This document shows positions 29,021 to 29,644 of a DNA stretch of 29,644 nt, piece after piece. Where the stretch lies: positions 1 to 29,644 of IMG/VR virus record IMGVR_UViG_3300047297_000129. One strand, given 5' to 3'. This stretch comes from a virus. The notes under the pieces were generated by a model. It had not been told where the DNA came from. It saw nothing but the letters and a program-made list of their open reading frames with translations, and ran no database searches. Within the stretch, counting starts at the first letter, position 1. Each line of letters begins with the position of its first letter. Position numbers and translations under genes: made by a program.

Positions 29021-29644
29021 CATTCGATTGGTACTCCCTCGACCTCATGAAGGGCAAAAGGTAATCATGGCACAGGCAAGGCGATACAACGTCCTTGCCT
29101 GTGGCTGAGTAGGTCGACGCTTTGGCAAAACCACGCTAGGTGGGAATCTGCTGTCAGATCCGGTACTCAAAGACGCTCTACCTTGTGCATGGTTTGCGCC
29201 TACTTACAGACTCCTAGAAGAGGCATACAACGACCATAAGCGCATCTACAGTGCAGTTATCAGGCGAGCTGTGCAGACACCCGCTCCACGCATTGAACTA
29301 ATCACGGGTGCCGCGATTGATTACTGGACTTTGGATGACCCTTCAACGGTAGCTCGTGGTCGTAAGTACAAACGGGTCATCATTGACGAAGCCGCAATGG
29401 CTAGGCATCTGGAGCAGGCTTGGACGGAAGCCATAAGACCGACGCTTACAGACTATAAGGGCGATGCTTTCTTTCTATCAACGCCTAAAGGGTCCAACTA
29501 CTTCAAAAGCCTTCATGCCATGGCTGGTGTGGACCCTGACTGGATGGCATGGCAAATGCCTACCACCGCTAACCCTTGGATAGACCCTGAAGAAGTAGCC
29601 AAGGCGGGAGAATCATTGCCATCGATAGCCTTTCGGCAGGAGTA
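29013..29644 (+). CDS. Terminase large subunit, interrupted by an in-frame TGA; 3' end outside the window
   Basis: The frame reads MPDIRLVLPRPHEGQK...RRYNVLACG, then TGA GTA GGT (29106-29114), then RRFGKTTLGGNLL and onward without interruption to the window end. Downstream blocks are typical of packaging ATPases: WFAPTYRLLEEAY (adenine-binding/Q-like region), RVIIDEAA (Walker B, near 29377-29400) and FFLSTPKGSNYF (motif III). Without the nine bases the protein would read ACG-RRFGKTT, the normal terminase Walker A form. The second part has no start codon near its beginning. The choices are a recoded gene (ribosomal bypass or readthrough), a mutated gene, or a sequence error. The start at TTG 29013 fits this phage's frequent TTG starts. 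Confidence 0.75.

Noticed and set aside
29106-29108. TGA reassigned as tryptophan throughout this phage
   Set aside because: TGA ends many recognised genes exactly at start-stop overlaps (protease, connector, several Tad2-like genes, dUTPase), so reassignment would run them into neighbours. Only a local recoding event could apply.

Overview
The window is most of a tailed double-stranded DNA phage genome, probably a siphovirus: it has an HK97-type head module, a tape-measure gene, tail chaperones made by frameshifting and no contractile-tail genes. The sequence does not identify the host. Promoters with TTGACA/TATAAT elements, GGAGG ribosome sites and TGA used as an ordinary stop at many tightly overlapping gene junctions indicate a bacterial host using the standard code. 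No integrase, DNA polymerase or tRNA gene was seen.

Layout. (1) 1-4487: end of an unrecognised head gene, Mu F-like minor head protein, prohead protease, major capsid protein, a strong terminator, then two head-tail connector genes. (2) 4484-7532: two small membrane proteins (holin-like), a small unknown protein, a beta-helix protein and a small Ig-like protein. (3) 7529-16144: neck protein, tail terminator, major tail protein, tail chaperones G and G-T (slippery A_AAA_AAC), a short tape measure, a hub-like tail protein and a 971-residue probable receptor-binding protein. (4) 16232-16768: CHAP endolysin, followed by a bidirectional terminator. (5) 17025-18762, leftward: a five-gene early operon with a Gam/Gp157-like protein, a small unknown protein, a Tad2-like protein, an ERF recombinase and an acidic protein. 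(6) 18763-18884: divergent control region with facing promoters and palindromic operators. (7) 18885-24079, rightward: XRE regulator, zinc-ribbon membrane protein, an unknown gene, a sigma-70 family factor, VRR-NUC nuclease, PAPS-reductase-like protein, a folded RNA leader, primase and helicase. (8) 24263-24727: HNH endonuclease. (9) 24803-29644: a regulated promoter, an ssDNA-binding-like protein, a run of small genes including four more Tad2-like domains, terminase small subunit, dUTPase and the start of terminase large subunit.

The window starts just after where a portal gene should lie and ends inside the terminase, so it reads as a circular map opened between the two. The genes imply replication through a phage primase and helicase with host polymerase, recombination through ERF plus an end-binding protein, and a phage sigma factor that could redirect host RNA polymerase. 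A 12-base motif (GTGTGGGATACT) occurs three times in the head-tail region, twice exactly six bases before a start codon, and may be its promoter.

The most unusual points are: five divergent Tad2-like (anti-Thoeris family) domains in one phage, three of whose conserved C-terminal codons double as the next gene's ribosome-binding site; an in-frame TGA in the Walker A region of the terminase that a nine-base ribosomal hop between glycine codons would remove exactly; and a folded leader whose outer stem covers the ribosome-binding site of the primase gene.
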